NCBI RefSeq assembly: GCF_001514305.1
Contig: NZ_KQ949104.1
Span: forward strand, 64,194-128,193
Direction: 5' to 3'
Origin: Streptomyces dysideae
GTDB lineage: Bacteria > Actinomycetota > Actinomycetes > Streptomycetales > Streptomycetaceae
Length of the DNA: 64,000 nt
Each line of letters opens with the position of its first letter. The first letter of the stretch is position 1. A program made the position numbers and the translations under genes. A model generated the notes under the pieces. The model worked only from the letters and a program-made list of their open reading frames with translations. It had not been told where the DNA came from and ran no database searches. Below, one piece after another: positions 9,217 to 19,714 of this stretch.

Positions 9217-10073
9217 CCTCGACTGCCGTTGCTCACAAGCCTGTTCGCCGGCACCGGATCGCCCTGCACCTCGGCTGCCTGGCCGCCCTGCTGGTGATGC
9301 TCTACCCGCTGGCCTGGCTGCTCGCCACCTCGCTCAAGCCCGCCGACGAGGTCATCGCCAGCCTCGACCTGCTGCCGGGCCGTCTGGAGTGGTCGAACTA
9401 CAAGACGGCCATGGACGGCGTGAACGACGTGTCGATCTGGCGACTGCTCTCCAACTCGCTGCTGATCGCGGGCGGCGCGGTCCTCGGCAACGTCATCAGC
9501 TGCTCGCTCGCCGCCTACGCCTTCGCCCGCCTCAGGTTCCGGTTCCGTGGCCCGCTGTTCGCCTTCATGATCGCCACGATCATGCTGCCGCACCACGCGG
9601 TGCTGATCCCGCAGTACATCATCTTCAACCAACTCGGCCTGGTGAACACCTACTGGCCGCTGATCCTGCCGAAGTTCCTCGCCACGGAAGCCTTCTTCGT
9701 CTTCCTCATCGTGCAGTTCATGCGCGGCCTGCCGCGCGAACTGGAGGAGGCGGCCCGGATCGACGGCTGCGGCCCCTTCCGCAGCTTCTTCCAGGTCATC
9801 CTGCCGCTGACCCGGCCCGCACTGATCACCACGGCGATCTTCACCTTCATCTGGACCTGGAACGACTTCTTCACCCAGCTCATCTATCTCTTCGACCCGG
9901 ACAAGTTCACCCTCACGCTCGCCCTGCGGTCCTTCGTGGACGCCTCCAGCACCTCGGCGTTCGGCCCGATGTTCGCCATGTCGGTGATCGCACTGCTGCC
10001 GATCGTGCTGTTCTTCCTCGCCTTCCAGCGGTTCCTGGTGGAGGGCATGGCCAGCTCCGGACTCAAGGGGTGA
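9213..10073 (+). CDS. Sugar ABC transporter permease (MalG type)
   Basis: The 286-residue permease has six membrane segments and an EAA loop ELEEAARIDGCGPFRSF near residue 180. It is the second channel subunit. No ATPase gene follows, so the system presumably shares the multitask ATPase MsiK, as streptomycete CUT1 transporters generally do. Confidence 0.93.
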   Translation: MTSTAVAHKPVRRHRIALHLGCLAALLVMLYPLAWLLATSLKPADEVIASLDLLPGRLEWSNYKTAMDGVNDVSIWRLLSNSLLIAGGAVLGNVISCSLAAYAFARLRFRFRGPLFAFMIATIMLPHHAVLIPQYIIFNQLGLVNTYWPLILPKFLATEAFFVFLIVQFMRGLPRELEEAARIDGCGPFRSFFQVILPLTRPALITTAIFTFIWTWNDFFTQLIYLFDPDKFTLTLALRSFVDASSTSAFGPMFAMSVIALLPIVLFFLAFQRFLVEGMASSGLKG

Positions 10074-10078
10074 GCGGG

Positions 10079-10681
10079 ATGCGTACACGCGAGCCGGGCG
10101 AGGTCTTCGGACCCCGGATGACCCTGTTCGCCGACGTGCTGAGCGTCGGCCTCGCCACGGCGGTCCTGTGCCTGCCCCTCGTGACCGCTCCGGCCGCGCT
10201 GTCGACGGCGTGCGCGGTGCTGCGGGGCGCGAGGGAGGACCGGCCCGCCACCGCCGGGCGGTACGTCGCTCTGCTACGGCGGCGGCTGCGGGCCGGCGAC
10301 CTGGTCGCCGGGGCCGTCGCCCTCGGGGGCCTGTTGCTGCTCGCCGCCGACCTGGCACTGGCGGGGGCGGGGCTGCCCGGGGCGCCGCTCTTCGCGGTGG
10401 CCGCCGCCGCGATCGGCGTGGGCGCCGTCGTGGTGGGCCTGCGGGCCTGCGCCCGCCCCGAGTCGCTCACCGACTGGCCCGCGGCCGTGCGCGCGGCCGC
10501 CCGGGACGCCGTACAGGACCTGGGCGGCAGCGGGCTGATCCTGCTCGCGGTGGCGACCGCCGCCCTGTGCGCCTGGATGCTGCTGCCGCTCGCCTTCCTG
10601 GCCCCGGGGCCGCTCGCGCTGGCGCTCACCGCCGTCGACGTACGGCACGCCGCCTCCCCCGTCACACGGGAGGCGGCGTGA
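10079..10681 (+). CDS. YesL/DUF624-like membrane protein
   Basis: The 200-residue alanine- and leucine-rich protein has about four to five hydrophobic helices. Its start region (PGEVFGPRMTLFADVL) and position behind sugar permeases match the YesL family, which is found next to CUT1 transporters; function is not known. ATG at 10079 is preceded by GAGCGGG; a GTG at 10070 overlapping the permease stop would add three residues. It is the last gene of the operon, and its final codons are part of a perfect 13-bp hairpin. Confidence 0.75.
   Translation: MRTREPGEVFGPRMTLFADVLSVGLATAVLCLPLVTAPAALSTACAVLRGAREDRPATAGRYVALLRRRLRAGDLVAGAVALGGLLLLAADLALAGAGLPGAPLFAVAAAAIGVGAVVVGLRACARPESLTDWPAAVRAAARDAVQDLGGSGLILLAVATAALCAWMLLPLAFLAPGPLALALTAVDVRHAASPVTREAA
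10646..10680 (+). terminator. Hairpin terminator overlapping the last codons of the operon
   Basis: CACGCCGCCTCCC (10646-10658) pairs perfectly with GGGAGGCGGCGTG (10668-10680) around a 9-base loop. There is no U tract, as usual in Streptomyces. The right arm runs into the TGA stop codon. Confidence 0.7.
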
Positions 10682-10717
10682 CGCCTCAGGAAGTCCCTCA
10701 GATCCGGAGGAACTCCC

Positions 10718-11023
10718 TCAGGCCCGGGCGTCCGGCCCCATCAGCTCGTCCAGGGGGGCGGTGTCCTGCCGTGCGTGCCGCCGTCGCGGCCTCCGGTGGC
10801 TGTGGCGGCGGTGGGCGGCACCGGTCGTCATCATGGCCAGGCCCAGACAGAAGATGAGCGCCAGGGCGAGTCCGGAGCTGAAGATGGCCAGCGAGTTCAT
10901 GGTGGCGATGTCGTTACCGAGGACCGACACGGTGTAATCGGGGCCGCCGGACAGATTGTCGGCGATCAGCAGGCCGGTGAAGGCACCCGTGGCCGCGAGG
11001 AGCAGCAGTCCGAGGATCAGCAT
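10718..11023 (-). CDS. Small membrane protein, unknown function
   Basis: The 101-residue protein has two hydrophobic helices (residues about 1-22 and 42-65) and a strongly basic tail with HRRHSHRRPRRRH, so the C-terminus should be cytoplasmic. ATG at 11023 is preferred because GAGGAG lies 9 bases upstream; the in-frame ATG at 11032 directly abuts that sequence. I do not recognise a family. It stands alone between the sugar operon, which converges on it, and polX, which diverges. Confidence 0.6.
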   Translation of the reverse strand: MLILGLLLLAATGAFTGLLIADNLSGGPDYTVSVLGNDIATMNSLAIFSSGLALALIFCLGLAMMTTGAAHRRHSHRRPRRRHARQDTAPLDELMGPDARA

Positions 11024-11145
11024 CCGAGTCATCTCCTCAGGGAGTCGTGCGCACACTGAGTACCCGCGATCGTTGCGCCGTACCGCGGCATCGGCCGTTT
11101 CGAAGACGCACGCATGATCGCCGCATCTCTGCCTACCCTGGAGGT

Positions 11146-12903
11146 GTGGCTCGGTCCAACGACGAGGTCGCCGCGCTTTTCCAGGAGTACGCGGACCTGA
11201 TCTCGATCACCGGAGGCGACGCGTACAGGGCGCGCGTCTACGAGAAGGCCGCCCGGTCGATCGGCGGCCACCACGCCGAGGTGTCCACCCTCGACACCAA
11301 GGGCCTCCAGGCGATCCCCAACGTCGGCAAGTCGATCGCCGAGAAGATCATCGAGTACTTCCAGGGTGGCAGCGTGTCCGCCGTCGAGGAACTGCGGGCG
11401 AAGATCCCGGCCGGGGTAAGGCGGCTGACCGCCATCCCCACGCTCGGCCCGAAGAAGGCCTGCGTGCTCTACGAGGAGCTGGGCATCTCCTCCGTCGAGG
11501 AACTGGCCGACGCCATCCACGAGGAGCGGCTGCGCGACCTGAAGGGCTTCGGCCCGAAGACGGAGGAGAACATCCTCCACGGCATCGAACTCCTCCAGTC
11601 CTCCGGCGACCGCGTCCTCCTCGACGTCGCCATGGACCTCGCCGAGGACGTCGTCGCCGCGCTGTCCGGGGCGCGCGGCTGCAGGCGCTGCGCCTACGCC
11701 GGGTCCCTGCGCCGCGTCCGCGAGACGATCGGCGACATCGACGTGCTCGCCGCGGCCACGAAGTCGGGGCCGCTCATGCGGGCGTTCACCGAGCTGCCGT
11801 ACGTCTCGGAGGTCATCGCCCACGGCGAGAAGAAGACGTCGGTCCGCACCACCAAGGGCCTGGCCGTCGACCTGCGCGTCGTACCGCCGGACTCCTGGGG
11901 AGCGGCGCTGCAGTACTTCACCGGCTCCAAGGCGCACAACATCCGCACCCGGGAACTGGCCCTGCACCGGAAGCTGAAGCTCTCCGAGTACGGACTGTTC
12001 GACACCGAGAGCGGGGACAAGATCGTCTCCGGGACCGAGGAGGAGGTGTACGCCCGGCTCGGCCTGCCCTGGATCCCGCCGGTCCTGCGCGAGGACCGCG
12101 GGGAGATCGAGGCCGGACTGCACGACGAACTGCCCGACCTGGTGCAGGAGTCGGACCTCAGGGGCGATCTGCACACGCACACCGACCTCACCGACGGACT
12201 CGCCCCGCTGGAGGAGATGGTCGCCGCGGCGGCCGAACGCGGCTACGCGTACTACGCGATCACCGACCACGGCCCCAACCTCTATATGCAGCGCATGACG
12301 GACGAGCGGATGCTGGCCCAGCGCGAACAGGTACGGGAACTCGACGGCGCGTACGGCAGACACGGCAGGCGCGAGAAGCAGGACAGGCGCGGCGGGATGC
12401 GGCTGCTGCACGGCGTGGAGCTGAACATCGACCCCGACGGTGAGGTGGACTGGCCGGAGGAGTTCCTGGACGGCTTCGACCTGTGCGTGGCCTCGGTGCA
12501 CTCGCACTTCAACCAGTCGCGCGAGGCACTGACCCGACGTCTCGTGCGGGCCTGCGAGAACCCGTACGTCGACATCATCGGCCACCCGACCACCCGCATC
12601 CTCGGCAAACGGCCGGGCCTCGACGCCGACTTCGACGCGGTCTTCGCCGCCTGCGAGCGCACCGGTACCGTCCTGGAGATCAACGCGCATCCGGACCGCC
12701 TCGACCTGGGTGACGAGGACATCCTGCGGGCGAAGCGGCACGGCGTGAAGTTCGCCGTCGACAGCGACGCCCACTCCACCCTGCACCTGGCCGACATGCG
12801 CTACGGCGTGGGGACCGCGCAGCGCGGCTGGCTGACCAAGGACGACGTGATCAACACCTGGACCCTGACGCGGCTGAAGCGGTTCCTGCGCAAGGGTCGG
12901 TAG
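11146..12903 (+). CDS. polX: Family X DNA polymerase with PHP exonuclease domain
   Basis: The 585-residue bacterial PolX repairs gaps during base excision and similar repair. In order: helix-hairpin-helix motifs around residues 55-65 and 95-140 (IPNVGKSIAEKI, IPTLGPKKA, LKGFGPKTEENI), a nucleotidyltransferase core with GSLRRVRETIGDIDVL near residue 186 carrying the catalytic aspartates, and a C-terminal PHP phosphoesterase from residue 340 with the metal ligands DLHTHTD, ITDH, HPTTR, NAHPDR and DSDAHS. Length and order match the family. Start is GTG at 11146 after TGGAG. It converges on the glycerophosphodiesterase gene with only two bases between stops. Confidence 0.95.
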   Translation: MARSNDEVAALFQEYADLISITGGDAYRARVYEKAARSIGGHHAEVSTLDTKGLQAIPNVGKSIAEKIIEYFQGGSVSAVEELRAKIPAGVRRLTAIPTLGPKKACVLYEELGISSVEELADAIHEERLRDLKGFGPKTEENILHGIELLQSSGDRVLLDVAMDLAEDVVAALSGARGCRRCAYAGSLRRVRETIGDIDVLAAATKSGPLMRAFTELPYVSEVIAHGEKKTSVRTTKGLAVDLRVVPPDSWGAALQYFTGSKAHNIRTRELALHRKLKLSEYGLFDTESGDKIVSGTEEEVYARLGLPWIPPVLREDRGEIEAGLHDELPDLVQESDLRGDLHTHTDLTDGLAPLEEMVAAAAERGYAYYAITDHGPNLYMQRMTDERMLAQREQVRELDGAYGRHGRREKQDRRGGMRLLHGVELNIDPDGEVDWPEEFLDGFDLCVASVHSHFNQSREALTRRLVRACENPYVDIIGHPTTRILGKRPGLDADFDAVFAACERTGTVLEINAHPDRLDLGDEDILRAKRHGVKFAVDSDAHSTLHLADMRYGVGTAQRGWLTKDDVINTWTLTRLKRFLRKGR

Positions 12904-12905
12904 CG

Positions 12906-13973
12906 TCAGCGGGGTTGATAGGCCCTGGGCAGACGCATGCCGCGGTCGGCCATGATCTGCCGGACGCGGTCCGGGTAGTTGGTGATGATGCCGTCGACGC
13001 CCATGTCCATCAGCGCCTCGACGGTGGCCGGGTCGTCACAGGTCCACGGGACGACCTTCAGGCCCCTGGCGTGGGCCTCGGTGACCATCGTGGGGTCGGC
13101 GTAGAAGCGGAAGCCGGGATCGCCGACCTTGCCGCTCTGCGGGAAGCCGTAGTTGGGGGAGAGGGCCCTCACGCCGGGGAGGGTGGCGGCCGCCTTCACG
13201 AAGTCGCCGCCGTAGTCGTCCGCGTCGATCCCGCCGAGCCACGGTGAGGCGCCGGGCTTGCCGACCTGGAGGAAGTCGTAGTTGGTGAGCGCGACCAGCG
13301 GCCACCTCGGGGCCAGCCTGTGCATCGCCCTGAGCGCGCCCCAGTCGAAGGACTGGATGGTGACCTGGCGCTCGATGCCCGAGGCGCGGATCGCCTCGAA
13401 GACCCGGCGCACGAACAGCTCACGCGGCGCGGTCTGTTCGGGGGCGCCCGCCTCGACCTTCGTCTCGATGTTGAGCGTGACCTGTCTGGCGCGGTAGCTC
13501 TTCACCAGGTTCAGGACGTCCTTCAGCTCGACCATCCGGGCACCGCTGACGACCTCCTGTTCGGGGAATCCGGGCAGTTGCTGGTAACCGCAGTGCATGG
13601 TCCTGATCTGGGCCAGTGTCAGGTCCTTGATGTACTTGCCGACGTACGGGTACATCGGGTCGCCCGGTACGACCGGCGCCGTGTCCCGGCACTTCTGGGC
13701 ACTGACCTGCCGGTCGTGGGTGACGACGACCTTCTCGTCCCTGGTGACCTGGGTGTCCAGCTCCAGAGTGGACACCCCGAGCCGCAGCGCCTTGCCGAAG
13801 CCCTCCAGGGTCGACTCGGTCGTCATGCCGATGCCGCCGCGGTGGGCCTGGAGGTCGAAGCGGGCCTGGTGCGGCGGGACGCCGGAGCCGTCGTGCGCCG
13901 TGGCGTGCGCGGCCGCCGGGGAGACGAGCAGCGGCACCAGCGCCAGGCCGGCGAGGCCACCTCGTACGGACAT
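12906..13973 (-). CDS. Secreted glycerophosphodiester phosphodiesterase
   Basis: The 355-residue enzyme hydrolyses deacylated phospholipid head-group diesters to glycerol 3-phosphate and an alcohol. A signal peptide covers about residues 1-25 (GGLAGLALVPLLVSPAAAHA). The catalytic histidine pair lies in DLQAHRGG and VVTHDRQVS, with the metal ligands TLELDTQ and NIETKVE; the C-terminal NYPDRVRQI is typical. The pair of a secreted glycerophosphodiesterase and a neighbouring secreted phospholipase A2 (now broken, 14153-14495) suggests past joint phospholipid scavenging, which is inference. ATG at 13973. Confidence 0.93.
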   Translation of the reverse strand: MSVRGGLAGLALVPLLVSPAAAHATAHDGSGVPPHQARFDLQAHRGGIGMTTESTLEGFGKALRLGVSTLELDTQVTRDEKVVVTHDRQVSAQKCRDTAPVVPGDPMYPYVGKYIKDLTLAQIRTMHCGYQQLPGFPEQEVVSGARMVELKDVLNLVKSYRARQVTLNIETKVEAGAPEQTAPRELFVRRVFEAIRASGIERQVTIQSFDWGALRAMHRLAPRWPLVALTNYDFLQVGKPGASPWLGGIDADDYGGDFVKAAATLPGVRALSPNYGFPQSGKVGDPGFRFYADPTMVTEAHARGLKVVPWTCDDPATVEALMDMGVDGIITNYPDRVRQIMADRGMRLPRAYQPR

Positions 13974-14152
13974 CGCAACCTCACTCCTGTCGGTTCGTTG
14001 GTGACCGTCGGTTCCTCCGCCGATCTCCTGGCATGTCCGAGAGTTAATGGGCCATCAGGGTGCATGCGGTGTGAAAGGGCTGTTGCGGTGCCAATCATCT
14101 TGTCATGGACCTGCGGTCCGACGGGCGGGTCGCAGCCTCATGGAGGTGTGGA

Positions 14153-14495
14153 ATGCACCGCAGACTCGCCACCGGTCCTGCAGCCTCAACTCTCCCCCTC
14201 CTCACGGCCGTTGCCACCACCACCGCCGACGTCGCTCCCGCCGACAAGCCCCAGGCCATCGCGAGCTGGACCCAGACCAGCGCGTCCAGCTACAGCCTCT
14301 GGGCCGCGGCCCGCACCAACCAGGCAGGCTGGTCCGTACAAGGCGGCGGGCGTCTTCAGCGCGGACAAGTCGCGCCTGGACAGCGCCTTCTACGAGGACC
14401 TCAAGCGCGTGTGCGCCGGCTACAGCGGCGGCGCGAAGAGTGCGTGCAACAGCACGGCGTGGACGTACTACCGGGCTGTGAGGACGTTCGGCTGA
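14153..14495 (+). pseudogene. Secreted phospholipase A2, catalytic core deleted
   Basis: The 5' part encodes a signal peptide and the mature start of the Streptomyces phospholipase A2 family (ADKPQAIASWTQTSASSY, then AARTNQAGWS). The 3' part, in another frame, encodes the end of the same family (YKAAGVFSADKSRLDSAFY, then CNSTAWTYYRAVRTFG). Family members such as the S. violaceoruber enzyme have about 35 residues between these blocks, including the calcium loop and the catalytic HDFGYRN motif; all of that is missing here. The join is at about 14331-14336, and the deletion is not a multiple of three, so the frame is also lost. ATG at 14153 follows GGAGGTGTGGA. No active enzyme can be made. Confidence 0.85.
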
Positions 14496-14533
14496 CAGGG
14501 TGCGGGTCGGCGACGGGGCTGAGCTCGTGCACG

Positions 14534-14572
14534 CCTCGGCCCGGCTGTTCCGGGTGAACAGCCGGGCCGAGG
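14534..14572. terminator. Strong bidirectional hairpin terminator
   Basis: A perfect 17-bp stem (14534-14550 with 14556-14572, CCTCGGCCCGGCTGTTC on the left) closes a 5-base loop. It sits between the phospholipase pseudogene and copA, whose transcripts converge. Confidence 0.85.
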
Positions 14573-14586
14573 AGGCAGTTGTGTGG

Positions 14587-16839
14587 TCAGTCCGCCGCGC
14601 GGAAAGAGCGCAGGCGGAGGGAGTTGCCGACGACGAACACCGAGGAGAAGGCCATGGCCGCCCCGGCGATCATCGGGTAGAGCAGGCCGGCCGCGGCGAG
14701 GGGCAGGGCGGCGACGTTGTACGCGAAGGCCCAGAACAGGTTGGAGCGGATGGTGCCGAGGGTCCTGCGGGCCAGGCGGATGGCGTCGGCCGCGGCGCGC
14801 AGGTCACCGCGTACCAGGGTCAGGTCGCCGGCCTCGATCGCCGCGTCCGTGCCGGTGCCCATGGCCAGCCCGAGGTCGGCCTGGGCCAAGGCGGCCGCGT
14901 CGTTGACGCCGTCGCCGACCATCGCGACCGAACGGCCCTCGCCCTGCAGCCGCTTGACGACGTCGACCTTGTCCTGCGGCAGCACCTCGGCGATGACGTC
15001 CTCGGGCGCGATGCCGACCTCACGGGCGACGGACTCGGCCACGGCCCGGTTGTCGCCGGTCAGCAGGATCGGTGTCAGACCGAGGGCACGGAGTCGGGTG
15101 ATCGCCTCGGGGCTGGTCTCCTTCACCGCGTCGGCGACCTCCAGGACCGCCCGCGCCTCACCGTCCCAGGCGACGGTGATGGCCGTACGACCGGCCGCCT
15201 CGGCCTCGGACTTGGCGCGCTGCAACTCCTCCGGCAGTTCCATCGCCCCTTCCCTCAGCAGCCGTTCGCGGCCCACGAGCACCGCGTGGCCCTCGACGAT
15301 GCCCTGTACCCCGAGCCCGGGCACGTTTGCGAAGTCCTCGGGAGTGGGCAGCGACCCCAGCTTCGCCACCGCCCCGTCGGCGACGGCACGGGCGATCGGG
15401 TGCTCGGAGGAGTGCTCCAACGCGCCCGCGAGCCGCAGGACTTCGGCCTCGTCGGCGTTGTCGGCGGTGTGCACGGCGAGCAGGGTCATCCGGCCCGTGG
15501 TCACGGTGCCTGTCTTGTCGAGGACGATCGTGTCGACCTTGCGCGTGGACTCCAGCACCTCAGGACCCTTGATCAGGATGCCGAGCTGGGCGCCCCGCCC
15601 GGTGCCGACCATCAGCGCGGTCGGCGTGGCCAGCCCGAGGGCGCACGGGCAGGCGATGATCAGTACGGCGACGGCTGCGGTGAAGGCGGCCGCCGGACCG
15701 GCGCCGTTGCCCAGCCAGAAGCCCAGGGTGCCCAGCGCGAGGGCGATCACGATCGGCACGAAGACGGCGGAGATCCGGTCCGCGAGCCGCTGCGCCGCCG
15801 CCTTCCCGTTCTGCGCGTCCTCCACCAGCCTGGCCATCCGGGCCAGTTGGGTGTCGGCGCCGATCCGGGTCGCCTCGACGACGAGCCGGCCGCCCGCGTT
15901 GACCGTGGCGCCGGTGACGGGGTCGCCCGCGGAGACCTCGACGGGGACTGACTCGCCGGTGAGCATCGAGGCGTCCACCGCCGACGAACCCTCGACGACC
16001 GTGCCGTCGGTTGCGATCTTCTCGCCGGGCCGGACGAGGAAGCGGTCGCCGACCTTCAACTCCGGCACGGGGACGGTCCGTTCGGTTCCGTCGGGACGCA
16101 GTACGGTGACGTCCTTCGCGCCCAGTTCCAGCAGCGCCCGGAGCGCCGCGCCCGCCTTCCGCTTGGAGCGGGCCTCGAAGTACCGCCCGGCCAGGATGAA
16201 GGCGGTGACACCGGCGGCGGCCTCCAGATAGATGTTCCCGGCGCCGTCACTGCGGGAGATGGTCAGCTCGAAGGGGTGCGTCATGCCCGGCTCGCCCGCG
16301 GTCCCGAGGAACAGCGCCCACAGCGACCAGCCGAACGCGGCCGACGTGCCGACCGAGATCAGCGTGTCCATGGTGGCCGCGCCGTGCCGCAGATTGGTGA
16401 ACGCCGCCTTGTGGAAGGGCCATCCGGCGTATGTCACGACCGGCGCCGCGAGGGTCAGGGACAGCCACTGCCAGTACTCGAACTGCAGGGCCGGGATCAT
16501 CGCCATCGCGATGACGGGGACGGCGAGCGTCACAGCCGTGATCAACCTCTGCCGCAGTGGCCGCAGTTCGTCGTCCTCCTCGGCACTGTGCTCCGGAACG
16601 TCCCGGACCGGCTCCTGAGCCGTGTACCCGGTCGCCTCGACGGTCGCGATCAGGTCCTGGACGGAGACGTCCCCGTCGTAGCTGACCTTCGCCTTCTCGG
16701 TGGCGTAGTTGACGGTGGCCGTCACGCCGTCCATGCGGTTCAGCTTCTTCTCGATGCGCGCCGCGCACGAGGCACAGGTCATGCCGCCGATGGCTAGCTC
16801 TACCTCGGCGGTGGCGCCGGTCGGGGTCGTGGTGGTCAT
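14587..16839 (-). CDS. copA: Copper-exporting P1B-type ATPase
   Basis: The 750-residue membrane ATPase pumps Cu(I) out of the cell. The N-terminal metal-binding domain has GMTCASC near residue 19; then come eight membrane helices, the actuator motif MLTGESVPV, the transmembrane metal site CPC near residue 397, the phosphorylated aspartate in DKTGT near 440, the SEHP motif and GDGVNDAAAL near 640. ATG at 16839 is chosen because the family begins just before the metal-binding domain; the open frame further upstream has no family sequence. The chaperone gene copZ lies 71 bases upstream in the same transcript, under CsoR-type operators at 17.2 kb. Confidence 0.95.
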   Translation of the reverse strand: MTTTTPTGATAEVELAIGGMTCASCAARIEKKLNRMDGVTATVNYATEKAKVSYDGDVSVQDLIATVEATGYTAQEPVRDVPEHSAEEDDELRPLRQRLITAVTLAVPVIAMAMIPALQFEYWQWLSLTLAAPVVTYAGWPFHKAAFTNLRHGAATMDTLISVGTSAAFGWSLWALFLGTAGEPGMTHPFELTISRSDGAGNIYLEAAAGVTAFILAGRYFEARSKRKAGAALRALLELGAKDVTVLRPDGTERTVPVPELKVGDRFLVRPGEKIATDGTVVEGSSAVDASMLTGESVPVEVSAGDPVTGATVNAGGRLVVEATRIGADTQLARMARLVEDAQNGKAAAQRLADRISAVFVPIVIALALGTLGFWLGNGAGPAAAFTAAVAVLIIACPCALGLATPTALMVGTGRGAQLGILIKGPEVLESTRKVDTIVLDKTGTVTTGRMTLLAVHTADNADEAEVLRLAGALEHSSEHPIARAVADGAVAKLGSLPTPEDFANVPGLGVQGIVEGHAVLVGRERLLREGAMELPEELQRAKSEAEAAGRTAITVAWDGEARAVLEVADAVKETSPEAITRLRALGLTPILLTGDNRAVAESVAREVGIAPEDVIAEVLPQDKVDVVKRLQGEGRSVAMVGDGVNDAAALAQADLGLAMGTGTDAAIEAGDLTLVRGDLRAAADAIRLARRTLGTIRSNLFWAFAYNVAALPLAAAGLLYPMIAGAAMAFSSVFVVGNSLRLRSFRAAD

Positions 16840-16910
16840 CACTGCTCCTCGTACGGGTGGAGCGCCGGAACCCGGTGCCGGCCGGGTCCCGGCACTGCGG
16901 TGGATGCGGG

Positions 16911-17123
16911 TCAGGCCCGGCCGGTCAGCTCGTAGCCGGCCTCGTCGACGACCTCGGCGATCAGGGCGTCGTCCGGCTGGGCGGCGCCGGTGACGGTGAC
17001 GTGACCGCGGCCGAGGTCGACGTCGACGCCGGTCACACCGTCCAGGTCGCCGATGGCCTTCGTGAGCGTCGCCTTGCAGTGGCCGCAGGACATTCCGGAG
17101 ACGGCGTACGTGGTGGTGGACAC
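16911..17123 (-). CDS. copZ: Copper chaperone
   Basis: The 70-residue single heavy-metal-associated domain has the Cu(I)-binding motif GMSCGHC near residue 10 and the full ferredoxin-like fold length. It delivers copper to CopA. RBS GGGAGGAA lies just upstream of the ATG at 17123. First gene of the copper operon. Confidence 0.93.
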   Translation of the reverse strand: MSTTTYAVSGMSCGHCKATLTKAIGDLDGVTGVDVDLGRGHVTVTGAAQPDDALIAEVVDEAGYELTGRA

Positions 17124-17192
17124 GGTTCCTCCCGAAGGGTGCGGTAGCGGTCGACCGGAATACCGGGCGGGGGTATCCTGGCATCGTGGTCA

Positions 17193-17221
17193 TGTATACC
17201 CCCAGGGGGTAGAGAAGGCAA
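17193..17221 (-). promoter_or_regulatory. Promoter of copZ-copA with CsoR-type operator
   Basis: Read on the minus strand, TTGCCT (17216-17221) and TATACA (17193-17198) are separated by 17 bases. The spacer contains TACCCCCAGGGGGTA (17197-17211), a perfect inverted repeat around one base and a close match to known CsoR operators. Binding of apo-CsoR here would block RNA polymerase; Cu(I) would release it. No csoR gene is in the window. Confidence 0.75.
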
Positions 17222-17243
17222 GAGGCTCATCGGGGTTGACTTG

Positions 17244-17260
17244 ATACCCTCTGGGGGTAT
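17244..17260. promoter_or_regulatory. Second CsoR-type operator
   Basis: ATACCCTCTGGGGGTAT has 6-bp inverted arms (ATACCC/GGGTAT) and the same consensus as the site at 17197-17211, 47 bases away. A plus-strand TTGACT at 17236-17241 followed after 16 bases by TATGGT (17258-17263) could be a promoter pointing away from copZ, but only decayed sequence lies that way. Confidence 0.6.
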
Positions 17261-17301
17261 GGTGAGGGTCGGCATGACGTACGGGAAGATCGAACCTTGC
17301 G

Positions 17302-17646
17302 TCATCTCGGGGTGCCCTTCGCGTGAGTCGGTATGGGCCGGCCGGGCCCGGCCGGAATCCGGCGGACCACCTGCCGGAGTGCGGGGCGCTGCGCCGGGCC
17401 CGGGACGTCGGATCCGCCCTCGACGACCAGCTGCCCGGTGTCGGTCACCCGACCCACCGCCCCGGTGCGGTGAAAGCCGTCGGCGGTGAAGAAACGGGCG
17501 TCGAGCGCGGGGGAGCGCCAGTAGCCGCGCACCGTGGCGGGACCGCGGACGAGCAGATGGCCGCTCGCCCCGGCCGGCGCCTCGCGGCCCTCGTCGTTCA
17601 CGACCCGCACCTCGTCGTCGGCCGACGGTGGGGTGCCGGAAGGCAT
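17302..17646 (-). pseudogene. Fragment of an aryl-acid adenylating (DhbE/EntE-like) enzyme
   Basis: The fragment reads DDEVRVVNDEGREAPAGASG, HLLVRGPATVRGYW and FFTADGFHRTGAVGRV, which is the A5-A7 part of an AMP-forming adenylation domain, most like 2,3-dihydroxybenzoate-AMP ligases of siderophore pathways. The essential aspartate of the A7 motif (normally TGD) is replaced by TGAV, the N-terminal two thirds are missing, and after LVVEGG the similarity stops. No neighbouring siderophore genes exist. It is a relic. Confidence 0.65.
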
Positions 17647-17791
17647 GGCTGATCCGGGCCTTCGTCAAGGAGATCGGCTGCGCCACCGCCGCCGACGTCC
17701 TCGCCTGTCTGCGCGTCAAACCCGCCCCGCTGTCGCCGCCGCCCAGGTCAAGGCGCCCGTCCGGCCCTTCGAGGCGAGCCTGTCCTCCTGA
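17646..17791 (+). other. Possible carboxylesterase fragment
   Basis: In one plus-strand frame AFVKEIGCATAADVLACLR resembles the middle of type-B carboxylesterases, where a cysteine-bounded loop and ACLR recur; after it the similarity moves to another frame (AAQVKAPVRPFE). There is no start, no catalytic motif and no further homology, so this is at best a short relic beside the adenylation fragment. Confidence 0.25.
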
Positions 17792-17819
17792 CGCCCTGTC
17801 ACCGTGCCCCGGGCCGCCG

Positions 17820-19655
<1,836 letters not shown>

Positions 19656-19714
19656 CGCAGCCTCCCTCGCCTCAGCTTAGGCGGATCCGGCAGCGCGCGT
19701 ACCGGGAACGGGGC

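Noticed and set aside
14587..17193. A longer CopA beginning at 17193 that would include the copZ region
   Set aside because: The extension reads copZ in a wrong frame; the copZ frame itself is a perfect small chaperone.
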